Shown: positions 18,304 through 26,369 of the stretch, piece after piece | How the letters are laid out: each line of letters begins with the position of its first letter | How positions within the stretch are numbered: position 1 is the stretch's first letter | Assembly: GCA_020635495.1 (NCBI GenBank) | Contig: JACJZQ010000003.1 | Location: 1-64,000 of the forward strand | Length of the DNA: 64,000 nt | Source of the DNA: Flavobacteriales bacterium | GTDB taxonomy: Bacteria; Bacteroidota; Bacteroidia; UBA10329 | Direction of reading: 5' to 3' | Translations under genes and position numbers: made by a program | The notes under the pieces: model-generated | The model's input: the letters and a program-made list of their open reading frames with translations, nothing else | Databases searched by the model: none | Told to the model about the DNA's origin: nothing

Positions 18304-19455
18304 CTAAGACAAACCGCCTCGCAACTCTCCGAGTACCTCTTCCAGAATCTTTCTGAAATCAATCGAATGATTCATATCACTGCCCAAGCGTTTGTGGCCT
18401 AATCGTACAATTACCATCTCGTATTCTGGAATAACGATGATGTACTGACCAAGGATTCCGCGTTGGTAATAGACGTGTGTCCCGTAATCATCGCATATCC
18501 AGAAACTGTGGCCGTAATACGGCACCGCGAAAGGAACGGTGGCGGTGTCTACAAATGCCGAATCAAGGATCTGTGTTCCGTTGAAATTCCCATGTTGCAG
18601 CATCATCTGCCCGAAACGCGCAAAGTCGCGCGCATTGGAATTGAAGCAGCAGAACGATAGTTCCTTGCCATTCTTGCTATCCAAATGCCATTCGGATGCA
18701 TGCTCCGCGCCAAGTGGTTTCCATAGTTTTTCTGAACCGTATTCTGCTTCTGTTTTTCCCGTAGCGCGCATGAGGCAGAGACCGAGCAACTGTGTGGCAC
18801 CACTCTGATACTCGAATGATTCCAATCCAGGTTTTCGGATGACGGGCACGTTTTCCAGCATCAATTTCTCCACATCGGGGCCATAGTAGAGCTTGGCAGT
18901 GATGTCGAACGGGTTGGTGTAATGCTCGTTGAAATCGAGCCCTGCGGTCATGGTGCAGAGGTTTCTCAGTGTCAGGTCGTCCGCAAATTCTCCTTGCAAT
19001 TCAGGAAGAAAATCCTTCACAGATTGGTCCCAGCTTTTGATAGAACCATCCTGAATGGCACATTGCACCAACATGGTGGTAATGCTTTTGGCCATGCTGA
19101 AGGAGTTGCTTCGCGATGAATCGGAGTAACCGTCCCAATACTCTTCAAAAACGATCTCGCCATCCTTGATCATGAGGAAGGCAACGGTCTCGGTTTCTTC
19201 CAATGATTTTCTGAGATCGCCTGTAATGTCCCATTCGTAAAAGAACTCGGAAACCTTCCAAGGCGCAGGAGTTCCCACTTCAACCGTTCGGGTGTCGAAA
19301 AACTGCGCATCACCGATGGTTGCCGATGTATTTCCGTGCAGATAGGCCGCCCATAGACCCTTGATCAAGAACTGATTTCCTGAGAAATACAGTCCACCAA
19401 TAACCAACCCTATTATGGCAACTAACCAACCGAGAACTTTCAGGAGCTTTTTCAT
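18304..19455 (-). CDS. Beta-lactamase-family serine hydrolase
   Basis: A 383-residue protein with one N-terminal membrane segment (LGWLVAIIGLVIGGLYFSG). The class C beta-lactamase/penicillin-binding fold is shown by SMAKSITT (SxxK nucleophile), the EYQSGATQLLGL Tyr motif, and a GILGQYIIVIPEYEMVIV C-terminal strand. Enzymes of this group act as esterases, peptidases or amidases in the periplasm; it is probably not a true beta-lactamase because the Tyr motif is YQS, not YAN. It is convergent with the tail-collar gene and probably alone on its transcript. Confidence 0.87.
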   Translation of the reverse strand: MKKLLKVLGWLVAIIGLVIGGLYFSGNQFLIKGLWAAYLHGNTSATIGDAQFFDTRTVEVGTPAPWKVSEFFYEWDITGDLRKSLEETETVAFLMIKDGEIVFEEYWDGYSDSSRSNSFSMAKSITTMLVQCAIQDGSIKSWDQSVKDFLPELQGEFADDLTLRNLCTMTAGLDFNEHYTNPFDITAKLYYGPDVEKLMLENVPVIRKPGLESFEYQSGATQLLGLCLMRATGKTEAEYGSEKLWKPLGAEHASEWHLDSKNGKELSFCCFNSNARDFARFGQMMLQHGNFNGTQILDSAFVDTATVPFAVPYYGHSFWICDDYGTHVYYQRGILGQYIIVIPEYEMVIVRLGHKRLGSDMNHSIDFRKILEEVLGELRGGLS

Positions 19456-19473
19456 CTTCTATGGGATTAAACA

Positions 19474-19500
19474 AATAAGGCACGCGTTGCGTGCCTTATT
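19474..19500 (-). terminator. Strong hairpin terminator
   Basis: AATAAGGCACGC and GCGTGCCTTATT form a perfect 12-bp stem around GTT. It lies just after the stop at 19520 of the minus-strand gene and would end that transcript; no long T-run follows, so it may act partly as a processing hairpin. Confidence 0.65.
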
Positions 19501-19519
19501 CTATGATTCAATTGCTGTA

Positions 19520-20140
19520 TTACTTGGCAAACTTTGATTTATCGATCGATCTCTCCTCCACCGAAACAAGACTCTGACTTCTGAGCAGATTGCCACTTGC
19601 ATCTCGCAATTCCATTTTGATAGGAATCCCAGTACTGATACCAGCTAAACTTGGCATGTTGTTTCTCATCAGTTTAGGCAGGTCGCTATAAGTCATGCCA
19701 ATGCCGTCAGTAACCCAATAGGTCAGGTCGTTTCCGTTCGATTTGAACATCAACATTTCACAATCATAACCTGCTTCTTTCACATTCATCTTTCTGATGA
19801 ACTTTCCAGAGGTAAAAACCTCCTCACCGGTAATTCCAGAAACCTCCTGAGAACCGATATCCGATTTCATGAAAACGCTTTCATCATTACTGCCCATGAT
19901 CATAGCATACTTGTAGCTCTGATCTCCAGCCCGAGAATCGAATTCCATCAGATTGTTACCATTCGCATGGTACCATTTTACGGTTGCATTCTCATCAATG
20001 GATGCATTGGTTGTGTTGTATGTGATTACCCCTTCAAATGAAGACTGAGCGAAGGCAAAGGAAACACCGCCAAGGATCAGCATGAGGGTTGATAGCACTT
20101 TTGAAGCTTTCATTTCGATGCTTTTAATCTTAAATATCAT
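19520..20140 (-). CDS. Secreted DUF4412-like protein
   Basis: A 206-residue protein with a signal peptide ending at VSFAFAQ. The mature chain (SSFEGVITYNTTNAS, then FDSRAGDQSYKYAMIM and ITGEEVFTSGKFIRKMNV) resembles DUF4412, small periplasmic or surface beta proteins of Bacteroidota. The ATG at 20140 overlaps the previous stop as ATGA and would couple translation; an alternative ATG at 20113 (MKASKVL) gives a more typical signal peptide. Function unknown. Confidence 0.72.
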   Translation of the reverse strand: MIFKIKSIEMKASKVLSTLMLILGGVSFAFAQSSFEGVITYNTTNASIDENATVKWYHANGNNLMEFDSRAGDQSYKYAMIMGSNDESVFMKSDIGSQEVSGITGEEVFTSGKFIRKMNVKEAGYDCEMLMFKSNGNDLTYWVTDGIGMTYSDLPKLMRNNMPSLAGISTGIPIKMELRDASGNLLRSQSLVSVEERSIDKSKFAK

Positions 20141-21957
20141 GGTCCAACCTGTCCTTTAAGTTGAGACGTGTTGTAAATGTTGTCTGGAATATTGATGGTA
20201 TTTCCGAAGTGTTTGATCGCGTAACCACCCTCACCTGCCAATGGTGGCGGAACAGGTATTGGAATGTTGATAGGACCAATTGGAATGTTACCGATAATAG
20301 GCACGGTAATAGTTACTGTTAACGACAGACCGAAAGAACCTTGTGTTCCAGCAAAACCGTAAGGACCACCATCACCTCCATTCGTGTTCGGAGTTATTGT
20401 AACTGTAGCAATGCTCACGGTAAAATTGAATGGCGCATTCAACTGACCTCCTTGTCCCTGAACACCACCGATTCCACCAGTTCCATCCTCACCTTCATCA
20501 TACACTGCAAAACCAATGAACAGGTTGGTGTTGTAGTCTCCACCTTCTCCAAGGCCAGCGCCACCGCCACCACCAGAACCAACAAAGAACCCAATGGTAA
20601 TAGAACCGATAATCGGGATAGAGGGTGTTGTATAGGCAAGTGAGAATGCCATGGAGCCTCCACCACCTCCACCGCCATAAATGGCCGCGTTATTCACGAT
20701 GGTAGCATCAAGCGTTGCGTTAACTGCATCTCCCCCATCTTCTCCATCTCCGGTAAATCCGTTTGCCGGATCGTACGCAACACCACCATCTCCACCTCTA
20801 CCGATAATGTATCCGTCATTGACCAAAGCCACTACAGAACCCGGTGCCAGGTTTCCGATGGTATATGCAGGCTGCGTTGCATCTTGACTGGTTATCAGAA
20901 CCCCTGGCTGAACCGTATTGACAACACAAACCGAAACACTACTTGGCACGGTAGGATTGGCCTGATAGAATGCTGTTGCCAGATCGTAATTAAAGACGCT
21001 ATTCACCACATCGATCTCGTAACAAGGCTCTATGGTAAGCGAGTAAACTATGTTGTAAACGCTGTTGTTACAGAGCACCTGAATTACAATGGGGTAAGTT
21101 CCTGCAGGAGCGAACGGAGACGCTTCAAATTCAATATCCACTACGCCCGTGGAAGGTGCTGGATTCGGTGTAATGGTAGCCGTTAGCCCAGATGGCAAGT
21201 TGGTTGGAATTGAAATGGCAATCTGCTGTGGGTTTCCCACGGTCTGAACAATATCCAACGTAATATTCTCGGTTGGAGAAACCACACGGTCTATGGTGTC
21301 TGCCGTGCTACTTGGGGTTATGTTCAGGTAGCAATCATCACAACCTTGCGCAAACGTTGGCAACCAGCATGTGCCATTGAAATAGTCTACGGTACTGTCG
21401 GTTGTGTTCACAATAACCAACCCAACGGCAGGATTCTGGATGTTGTCTCTTGACGTTTCGTCCATCTGCGGTGCGAGGAAACCTTTTCCTTCGGCAACCA
21501 AATGCAGAATGGCACTTGAGTCGGGTTGATCGGTGTTGATACCAACGTGGTACTCGTTGTTCCAGATGAAACTGTTGGCCACCCAATCATCAAAGAATAC
21601 GGTATCGTAACGCATGGTTTGACCATGCAGACCAGGAATGAGCGGACCTTCCGGACCCTCAGGGCCCACGCCTCTTCTCCAAACAATACCATCGAAATAC
21701 CAGAAACTACTATCTGTAACAGTGTAGATCAACAATCCTGTGGCCGGGTTGGTGATAGATAGCGTGTCTGTTCTCGGAATCAGAAGACCTTTATCCAAGG
21801 CCTGTATTTCAAGCAATGCACTGGGGTCTGGAGTTATGGTTCCGATACCCACATTGTCCTGAGCCAAAGTGGTTGACGCTATAAGAAGACAGATTGCCGA
21901 GAAAACCGTTTTGAACGTGTTGCGCAAGATTCGCATTCGGTAATGGATTTTATTCAC
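20137..21957 (-). CDS. Secreted glycine-rich exoprotein, phage adhesin-like
   Basis: A 606-residue protein with a signal peptide (FSAICLLIASTTLAQ). Residues ~35-210 hold two beta-rich units typical of Bacteroidota fibre proteins (DNVGIGTITPDPSALLEIQA; GINTDQPDSSAILHL). Residues ~380-600 are unusually glycine-rich: IIGRGGDGG, AAIYGGGGGGGS, VGSGGGGGAGLGEGGD, NGGDGGPYGFAG and GGYAIKHFGNTI. Such spaced Gly clusters between short hydrophobic strands recall the polyglycine sandwich of phage tail-fibre tip adhesins (T4-type gp38). That link is by pattern only. The downstream DUF4412-like gene overlaps it by 4 bp. Confidence 0.75.
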   Translation of the reverse strand: MNKIHYRMRILRNTFKTVFSAICLLIASTTLAQDNVGIGTITPDPSALLEIQALDKGLLIPRTDTLSITNPATGLLIYTVTDSSFWYFDGIVWRRGVGPEGPEGPLIPGLHGQTMRYDTVFFDDWVANSFIWNNEYHVGINTDQPDSSAILHLVAEGKGFLAPQMDETSRDNIQNPAVGLVIVNTTDSTVDYFNGTCWLPTFAQGCDDCYLNITPSSTADTIDRVVSPTENITLDIVQTVGNPQQIAISIPTNLPSGLTATITPNPAPSTGVVDIEFEASPFAPAGTYPIVIQVLCNNSVYNIVYSLTIEPCYEIDVVNSVFNYDLATAFYQANPTVPSSVSVCVVNTVQPGVLITSQDATQPAYTIGNLAPGSVVALVNDGYIIGRGGDGGVAYDPANGFTGDGEDGGDAVNATLDATIVNNAAIYGGGGGGGSMAFSLAYTTPSIPIIGSITIGFFVGSGGGGGAGLGEGGDYNTNLFIGFAVYDEGEDGTGGIGGVQGQGGQLNAPFNFTVSIATVTITPNTNGGDGGPYGFAGTQGSFGLSLTVTITVPIIGNIPIGPINIPIPVPPPLAGEGGYAIKHFGNTINIPDNIYNTSQLKGQVGP

Positions 21958-22033
21958 AGTTAGTTTGAATCAATTCAATGCCGAAAGTTACAGTTTTCGA
22001 AGCTACCTGCGCGAGTATTTAGGCGGATAAAGC

Positions 22034-22041
22034 TATTTTTG
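22034..22041 (+). promoter_or_regulatory. Probable -7 box of the tRNA-Val promoter
   Basis: TATTTTTG fits TAnnTTTG and lies 11 bp before the tRNA 5' end, so transcription would start a few bases before the mature RNA. No clear -33 element was found. Confidence 0.5.
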
Positions 22042-22052
22042 CGACCAGTTTA

Positions 22053-22127
22053 GGGCGCTTAGCTCAGTTGGTTTAGAGCATCACCTTGACAGGGTGGGGG
22101 TCACTGGTTCGAATCCAGTAGTGCTCA
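22053..22127 (+). tRNA. tRNA-Val (GAC)
   Basis: A 75-nt cloverleaf. The acceptor stem pairs GGGCGCT with AGTGCTC (two G-U pairs); the anticodon stem TCACC/GGTGG encloses TTGACAG with anticodon GAC at 22088-22090; the T arm is ACTGG-TTCGAAT-CCAGT. CCA is not encoded. GAC reads valine codons GUC/GUU. Confidence 0.95.
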
Positions 22128-22138
22128 CAGAGCAAAAA

Positions 22139-22174
22139 GGGAGGCTGTTGTAAAGAACATCCTCCCAATTTTTT
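22139..22174 (+). terminator. Intrinsic terminator after tRNA-Val
   Basis: GGGAGG/CCTCCC plus TGTT/AACA form a stem with one C-T mismatch, followed by six T residues. It lies 11 bp after the tRNA. Confidence 0.8.
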
Positions 22175-22179
22175 ATTCG

Positions 22180-22731
22180 GTGAAAGAATTATTTCGAATA
22201 TCGATTTTGATTCTGGGACTAGCATTTGTCTCACCGTACGCCTTTGCAGATATTGGCCTGACACATCAACTGAAAGAGCAGCGTAAAGAACTGCTTCGCG
22301 AATTGAAGACGCTAACTGCTGACTCACTTAAACTCAGTGCTCAGCAAAGTTTCAGAGCCAACGAGATCCGCGATGAGATCATCAGCATTGACTCACAGAT
22401 CATATCCAGTTATGATGAAACGGTTGGTCGGTTGGCTGCACGCAACCGAGATCATAGTGCCAATGAAAGAGCCATTGTATATCTGGCGCTTGGCGCACTT
22501 GGCTTGGCATTCTTGTTTTTTGTGATCGTTGCAATTGCTCGCAAACGCATTATCAGCGCAGGCAATGATGGGCTTCTAGATGTGTTCAAACAGCTTGGCT
22601 CTGAGCTGGTGCATTCGGTTTCTCACGAAAATGTAAAGGCGAAAAGCCTACTGAGAGTCAACGTTGTTGTAGTTCTGGGGCTCATTCTCATGAGCATTTC
22701 GGTGTTGGCATTTCTGCTTCGTACATTGTAA
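22180..22731 (+). CDS. Membrane protein with periplasmic coiled coil, unknown function
   Basis: A 183-residue protein starting at GTG 22180, with a signal peptide or first membrane helix (ISILILGLAFVSPYAFA). Residues ~30-95 are rich in Leu, Glu, Lys and Arg and likely form a coiled coil (LKEQRKELLRELKTLTADSL). Two hydrophobic helices follow (YLALGALGLAFLFFVIVAIA and VVVVLGLILMSISVLAFLL). It lies directly after the tRNA terminator and 44 bp before the M48 peptidase gene, with which it may form an operon. No named family recognised. Confidence 0.72.
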   Translation: MKELFRISILILGLAFVSPYAFADIGLTHQLKEQRKELLRELKTLTADSLKLSAQQSFRANEIRDEIISIDSQIISSYDETVGRLAARNRDHSANERAIVYLALGALGLAFLFFVIVAIARKRIISAGNDGLLDVFKQLGSELVHSVSHENVKAKSLLRVNVVVVLGLILMSISVLAFLLRTL

Positions 22732-22775
22732 TCATCAGTCCGGTAAAAGTCATAGTCGGTCATGGCTTCAAGACA

Positions 22776-24946
22776 TTGGTCTTGATGGTCATGTTGCTTG
22801 CGCCAACCTTCCTATTCGGCCAGCAATCGGATAATTACGAACCGCTGCAACCATCAGGAGAAATTCCAAGGGATATTACCATGGGTGCTTCTGAAAAATT
22901 CAGAGCAGCGAGAGAAGGTCTCAAAGAAGAAACCCGCTCAAGAAAAGCCAAGGAAGACTTTTTCTTGGAAAGCAATTTTCTGATCGATCAGGTGCTTCAC
23001 AGTGGTCGGGTTCTGTTCAACGATCCTGTTACAGCATACCTGAATGCGGTTTTGGACGAAGTGCTGAAAGACAATCCGGAGCTGAGAAAACAGATCCGTG
23101 TTTATTCCGTACGGTCGTCCATTGTGAACTCATTCACAACAGATGACGGTATCATCCTCGTGAATCTGGGCCTCATCGCGCAGCTGGAAAACGAAGCCCA
23201 ACTGGCCTTTGTGCTATGCCACGAGATTGCGCATTACACGGAAAAACACGTCATCAACGCATACATACAGAATGAGGAATTGAAGAATGGTGAAGCTATC
23301 AAGCGCACCAGTTTTGATTCAAAGCTGTTGGAGCAGAGCCAGTACTCCAAAGATCTGGAACAGGAAGCAGACAAGCTTGGTTTGCAACGTTTCTTGACCA
23401 CCGGGTACAGCACAAGCAGCCTTGCCAATGTTTTTGAAGTGATGCGCTATGCACACCTTCCTTTCGATGATATTCCTTCGACCGCGACTATTTCAACACG
23501 GCATTTTACAGGATTCATGATTCTTACTACCTCAATAATGTAAGGTCTGTTGAGGCCATGTCTGATGTGGTTGAAAGCACTTCGCACCCTAGTCCGAGAG
23601 ATAGGAAACAGCTGCTACTTACAGCACTGGCAACGGAGAACGATGAAGGTGGAAATTACGTTTTGGGTGAAGCACAATTTGAGAGATCTGAGAAACATTT
23701 GCCGCTTCGAACTGACGGAACTTTACTTACAATCGAACAGCCCCGATAAAAAAGCATTTACAACACGTTTCTGCTGCAACAGCATTTTCCAGACAACCGC
23801 TATTTGAAAAAGGCAGTTGCGCGTGCGCTTTATCGGCTTTCCAAGTTCAAATCTGGAGGTAATTATGGTTTTGTACATCCGGGTTATTCGCACATAGAAG
23901 GTGAATCGCAGCAGCTTTTTCACCTCCTGTACCAACTGAAACCAGAAGAGCTTTGCATTCTGGCAACCGGTTATCTGTGGCGTTTACGAACTGAGATTCC
24001 TGAAGACAAGGACGTTACCACCATGAGCAACGACCTGATGGAAGATCGATGGGAAGATTTTACGTGCCGGGAATGTTTTCTCAAACTCCACCACCTGATG
24101 GTTGGGATACACCAGACACCACCAACATTACCAGCAAGTACGATAGGTTGAAGGAAAAGGCCAAGCAGAATCCGCGTCTCGGCATGGTCAAGTATGCGTT
24201 GGTAGATCTTTTTGATAATGATGCTTTCAAAGAGCAGTTCGATAGCCTTGAACAGAAATATTGGGGTGCTGAAAGAGAGGTCTTCGATCTTGGAAGAACA
24301 GTCTAACAAGAACAACCTGCGCCATTGGAAAAATCACGGATTCTCTCTTGGCATTGACAAGGTTGTGGTGGTCTCTCCAACCTATTCCAAACTCGACCTA
24401 AGGAAAAACAACAGCACAAATTCCTCCACTCAGAATCTGCCAAGGGCAAATTGCTGAAGCAGATCAGGCGTTCAGCCAAACTCCTTAATATGGAAGTTCA
24501 GGTCATAGACCAAACGGAGGTCGATTCATCTCAAGTAGAAGAATTCAATGACATCACATTCCTGAACCAATGGGTAGATGGCCGTTTTACCGATCTGGAA
24601 GTTGGGTGGCCAATCTGGCAACAGACAGGGTCAATTCCTGATCGAGAAGTATGGTACGGAACACTTTGCATGGACGGGCATCATCAACTACCGCGAGAAC
24701 AAACCATTGATGTATTTCTACCTGTTGTATGCGCTTATTCCACCCGCCATTCCGTTTGCGGTGTATTATCTGGTGAGGCCCAATTACGACACGTATTACT
24801 ACTGTATCGTGTTCAATATCCGAACCGGAGAACCGCAATTGGTCAACTACAACAATTACCGTAAACGCGATGGCAGAGACCTGATCGATAGCAGCGTTTA
24901 CGACTCATTCTGGCAGATGAAACGCAAACCGAAAGAGAAGGAATGA
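22776..24946 (+). pseudogene. M48-family zinc metalloprotease, about 720 residues, broken by ~7 indels
   Basis: Residues ~60-250 are a secreted M48 peptidase with VLCHEIAHYTEKH (HExxH at ~149) and the downstream ligand in DLEQEADKLGLQRF. The protein continues past the stop at 23543 through all three frames to 24946. Shifts are placed near 23476 (T lost in a T-run), 23690, 23765 (T lost), 24046, 24285 (G gained), 24420 (A lost) and 24605 (G gained). Read across the shifts, the sequence between them stays protein-like (e.g. EELCILATGYLWRLR, IRTGEPQLVNYNNYRK). The C-terminal ~450 residues include a probable membrane segment near YLLYALIPPAIPFAVYY. The start is uncertain: an ATG at 22762 would give a better signal peptide if one more base were off. 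The end overlaps the next gene as ATGA. Confidence 0.7.
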
Positions 24947-25704
24947 GGTGGCTTATCGTCATATTGACCTTAGTTTCTGCGCAAGCTTTCGGACAAGCCT
25001 CTGGCTACATGGGCAAGAAATTTCTGATAACTGGCGAAATCAGTTTTCTGAATGCACTTTTCAACCCAAATCACAACATGAATCAGGGGTTGAATAAGTT
25101 CAGTTTCAACTTCAGAAGCACCACCGATCTCGATTATGTCATAGCTCGAAACGGAACCATCGGAGCAACCTTCGATGTCTTTTACACGGGCATGAAATAC
25201 GATTGGAACTCCGATTCGTACAATGAGTTGCTGGTACCGGGCATTGAAGACCGTTTTGACCACGGCCGCATTTTCGGTTATGGCTACGGCATCAACTACA
25301 AGGTTTTCCGAAACCCAAGCAAAGGCGGTATTGCGCCTGTTGGCAGTTACGCCAAGTTCGATGTGATGCTATTGGATGTTCGCGTCCGCCCGTTTGACAA
25401 GGAAAATGACATGGCACATTCTTACTCAGACCGCTTCTTCACACCTGCCATTTCCATCACGTTAGGAAGACAACGCGTGCTTTGGGATTTTCTGGTGCTG
25501 CGTTCCGGAATTCAGATCGGATTTGTTCCATTTGGCATTTCGCCTTACCTGCAATCGTTGGATAAAGGCATTGAGCGAGGAAACCAACAACAGGACCTAA
25601 GAGCCAATGCCGAAGCGCGGTTGATGACCTACTATCTGCTCAATGTCAACTTCGGTGTAGGTTTTCTGCTGCCTTTCAGGAAGAGTTACAAAGTTTCGAA
25701 TTGA
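24943..25704 (+). CDS. Probable outer-membrane beta-barrel protein
   Basis: A 253-residue protein with a signal peptide (LIVILTLVSAQAFGQ). The rest is beta-rich with Gly/aromatic strands (NGTIGATFDVFYTG, HGRIFGYGYGINYKVF, LLNVNFGVGFLLPF), fitting an outer-membrane barrel. It overlaps the end of the disrupted peptidase gene by 4 bp (ATGA), so the two were one translational unit. The frame is intact although neighbours are broken. Specific function unknown. Confidence 0.72.
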   Translation: MRWLIVILTLVSAQAFGQASGYMGKKFLITGEISFLNALFNPNHNMNQGLNKFSFNFRSTTDLDYVIARNGTIGATFDVFYTGMKYDWNSDSYNELLVPGIEDRFDHGRIFGYGYGINYKVFRNPSKGGIAPVGSYAKFDVMLLDVRVRPFDKENDMAHSYSDRFFTPAISITLGRQRVLWDFLVLRSGIQIGFVPFGISPYLQSLDKGIERGNQQQDLRANAEARLMTYYLLNVNFGVGFLLPFRKSYKVSN

Positions 25705-25729
25705 GAAACCTTCTGATTGCCGCCAAGGA

Positions 25730-25822
25730 TTACGCCAAAACCATGTACGCAATTGAAGCGATAAGGAGAATGGTAATAACCAGTTCAAGAAGTCTTAGTA
25801 TGGCCTTATCCAGAGGGTCCAT
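25730..25822 (-). CDS. Possible 30-residue single-pass membrane microprotein
   Basis: From ATG 25822 the product is MDPLDKAILRLLELVITILL followed by IASIAYMVLA and a stop: a short charged start then one hydrophobic helix of about 20 residues. The pattern is that of a bacterial membrane microprotein. It lies alone between the barrel gene and a terminator. There is no clear ribosome site, so translation is unproven. Confidence 0.4.
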   Translation of the reverse strand: MDPLDKAILRLLELVITILLIASIAYMVLA

Positions 25823-25860
25823 TGTGTGGGGTTAAGTTGTTTTGGGGTTTACTAAAAACA

Positions 25861-25890
25861 CGAAAGCCCGGCAGAACCGGGCTTTCGCTG
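25861..25890. terminator. Bidirectional terminator between convergent genes
   Basis: CGAAAGCCCGG and CCGGGCTTTCG form an 11-bp stem around CAGAA, with short A and T flanks. It can end the minus-strand lipoprotein operon and the plus-strand barrel gene. Confidence 0.8.
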
Positions 25891-25905
25891 TTCAATCAAA
25901 AAAAC

Positions 25906-26343
25906 TTACGGTGTAAGTTCAATTGAAGTGCAAGTGTTGGCTGTGAAATTGGCAACTCCAGACCAGATCTCATAACCGGTATCATCCACAACACTGTAGT
26001 CGTAGACAAGATTGGTGGTGTTGCCCAAGTTCTGAGTAACGGTTACCGAACCGTTCTGTCCGCAATCTGGGGCTCCTGACCAATACACGTCTGCCGATGA
26101 AGACCCAACTACCTGCCCATTAACATAATAGGTAAGAGAAACAACATCGTACGACAGCAATTCAGCAGAAGTAGCGGAATTGTACCAGAATACGATCTCG
26201 CCTTCATACTGGCATGACCCGTCATTCTCTTCAGCAAGAACATCATAGTTCGCAGCATTCTGGTCTGTACAACCTTGCTCTTTGCTACAGCTGGTCATCA
26301 TGAAAATTGATGATAATACCGCAGCACCCATTAAAAACTTCAC
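25906..26343 (-). CDS. Secreted lipoprotein of unknown function
   Basis: A 145-residue protein with a lipobox (SIFMMTSC, Cys ~19), so it is lipid-anchored. The motif CTDQNAANYDVLAEENDGSC just after it is the small Cys-containing repeat often seen near the N-terminus of Bacteroidota lipoproteins. The remaining ~95 residues are beta-rich with a Cys pair (PDCGQNG, ANTCTS). It is the last gene of the operon running from 29367 leftward (26 bp after the previous gene) and so is probably under the operator at 29423. Confidence 0.75.
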   Translation of the reverse strand: MKFLMGAAVLSSIFMMTSCSKEQGCTDQNAANYDVLAEENDGSCQYEGEIVFWYNSATSAELLSYDVVSLTYYVNGQVVGSSSADVYWSGAPDCGQNGSVTVTQNLGNTTNLVYDYSVVDDTGYEIWSGVANFTANTCTSIELTP

Positions 26344-26369
26344 TTTTTCATTTGTTGTTGATTATTTGG

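Noticed and set aside
17104..21957. A prophage, because of tail-collar, tail-spike and adhesin-like domains
   Set aside because: All such proteins carry Bacteroidota signal peptides and are separated by host genes; no capsid, terminase, portal, integrase or lysis genes are present.
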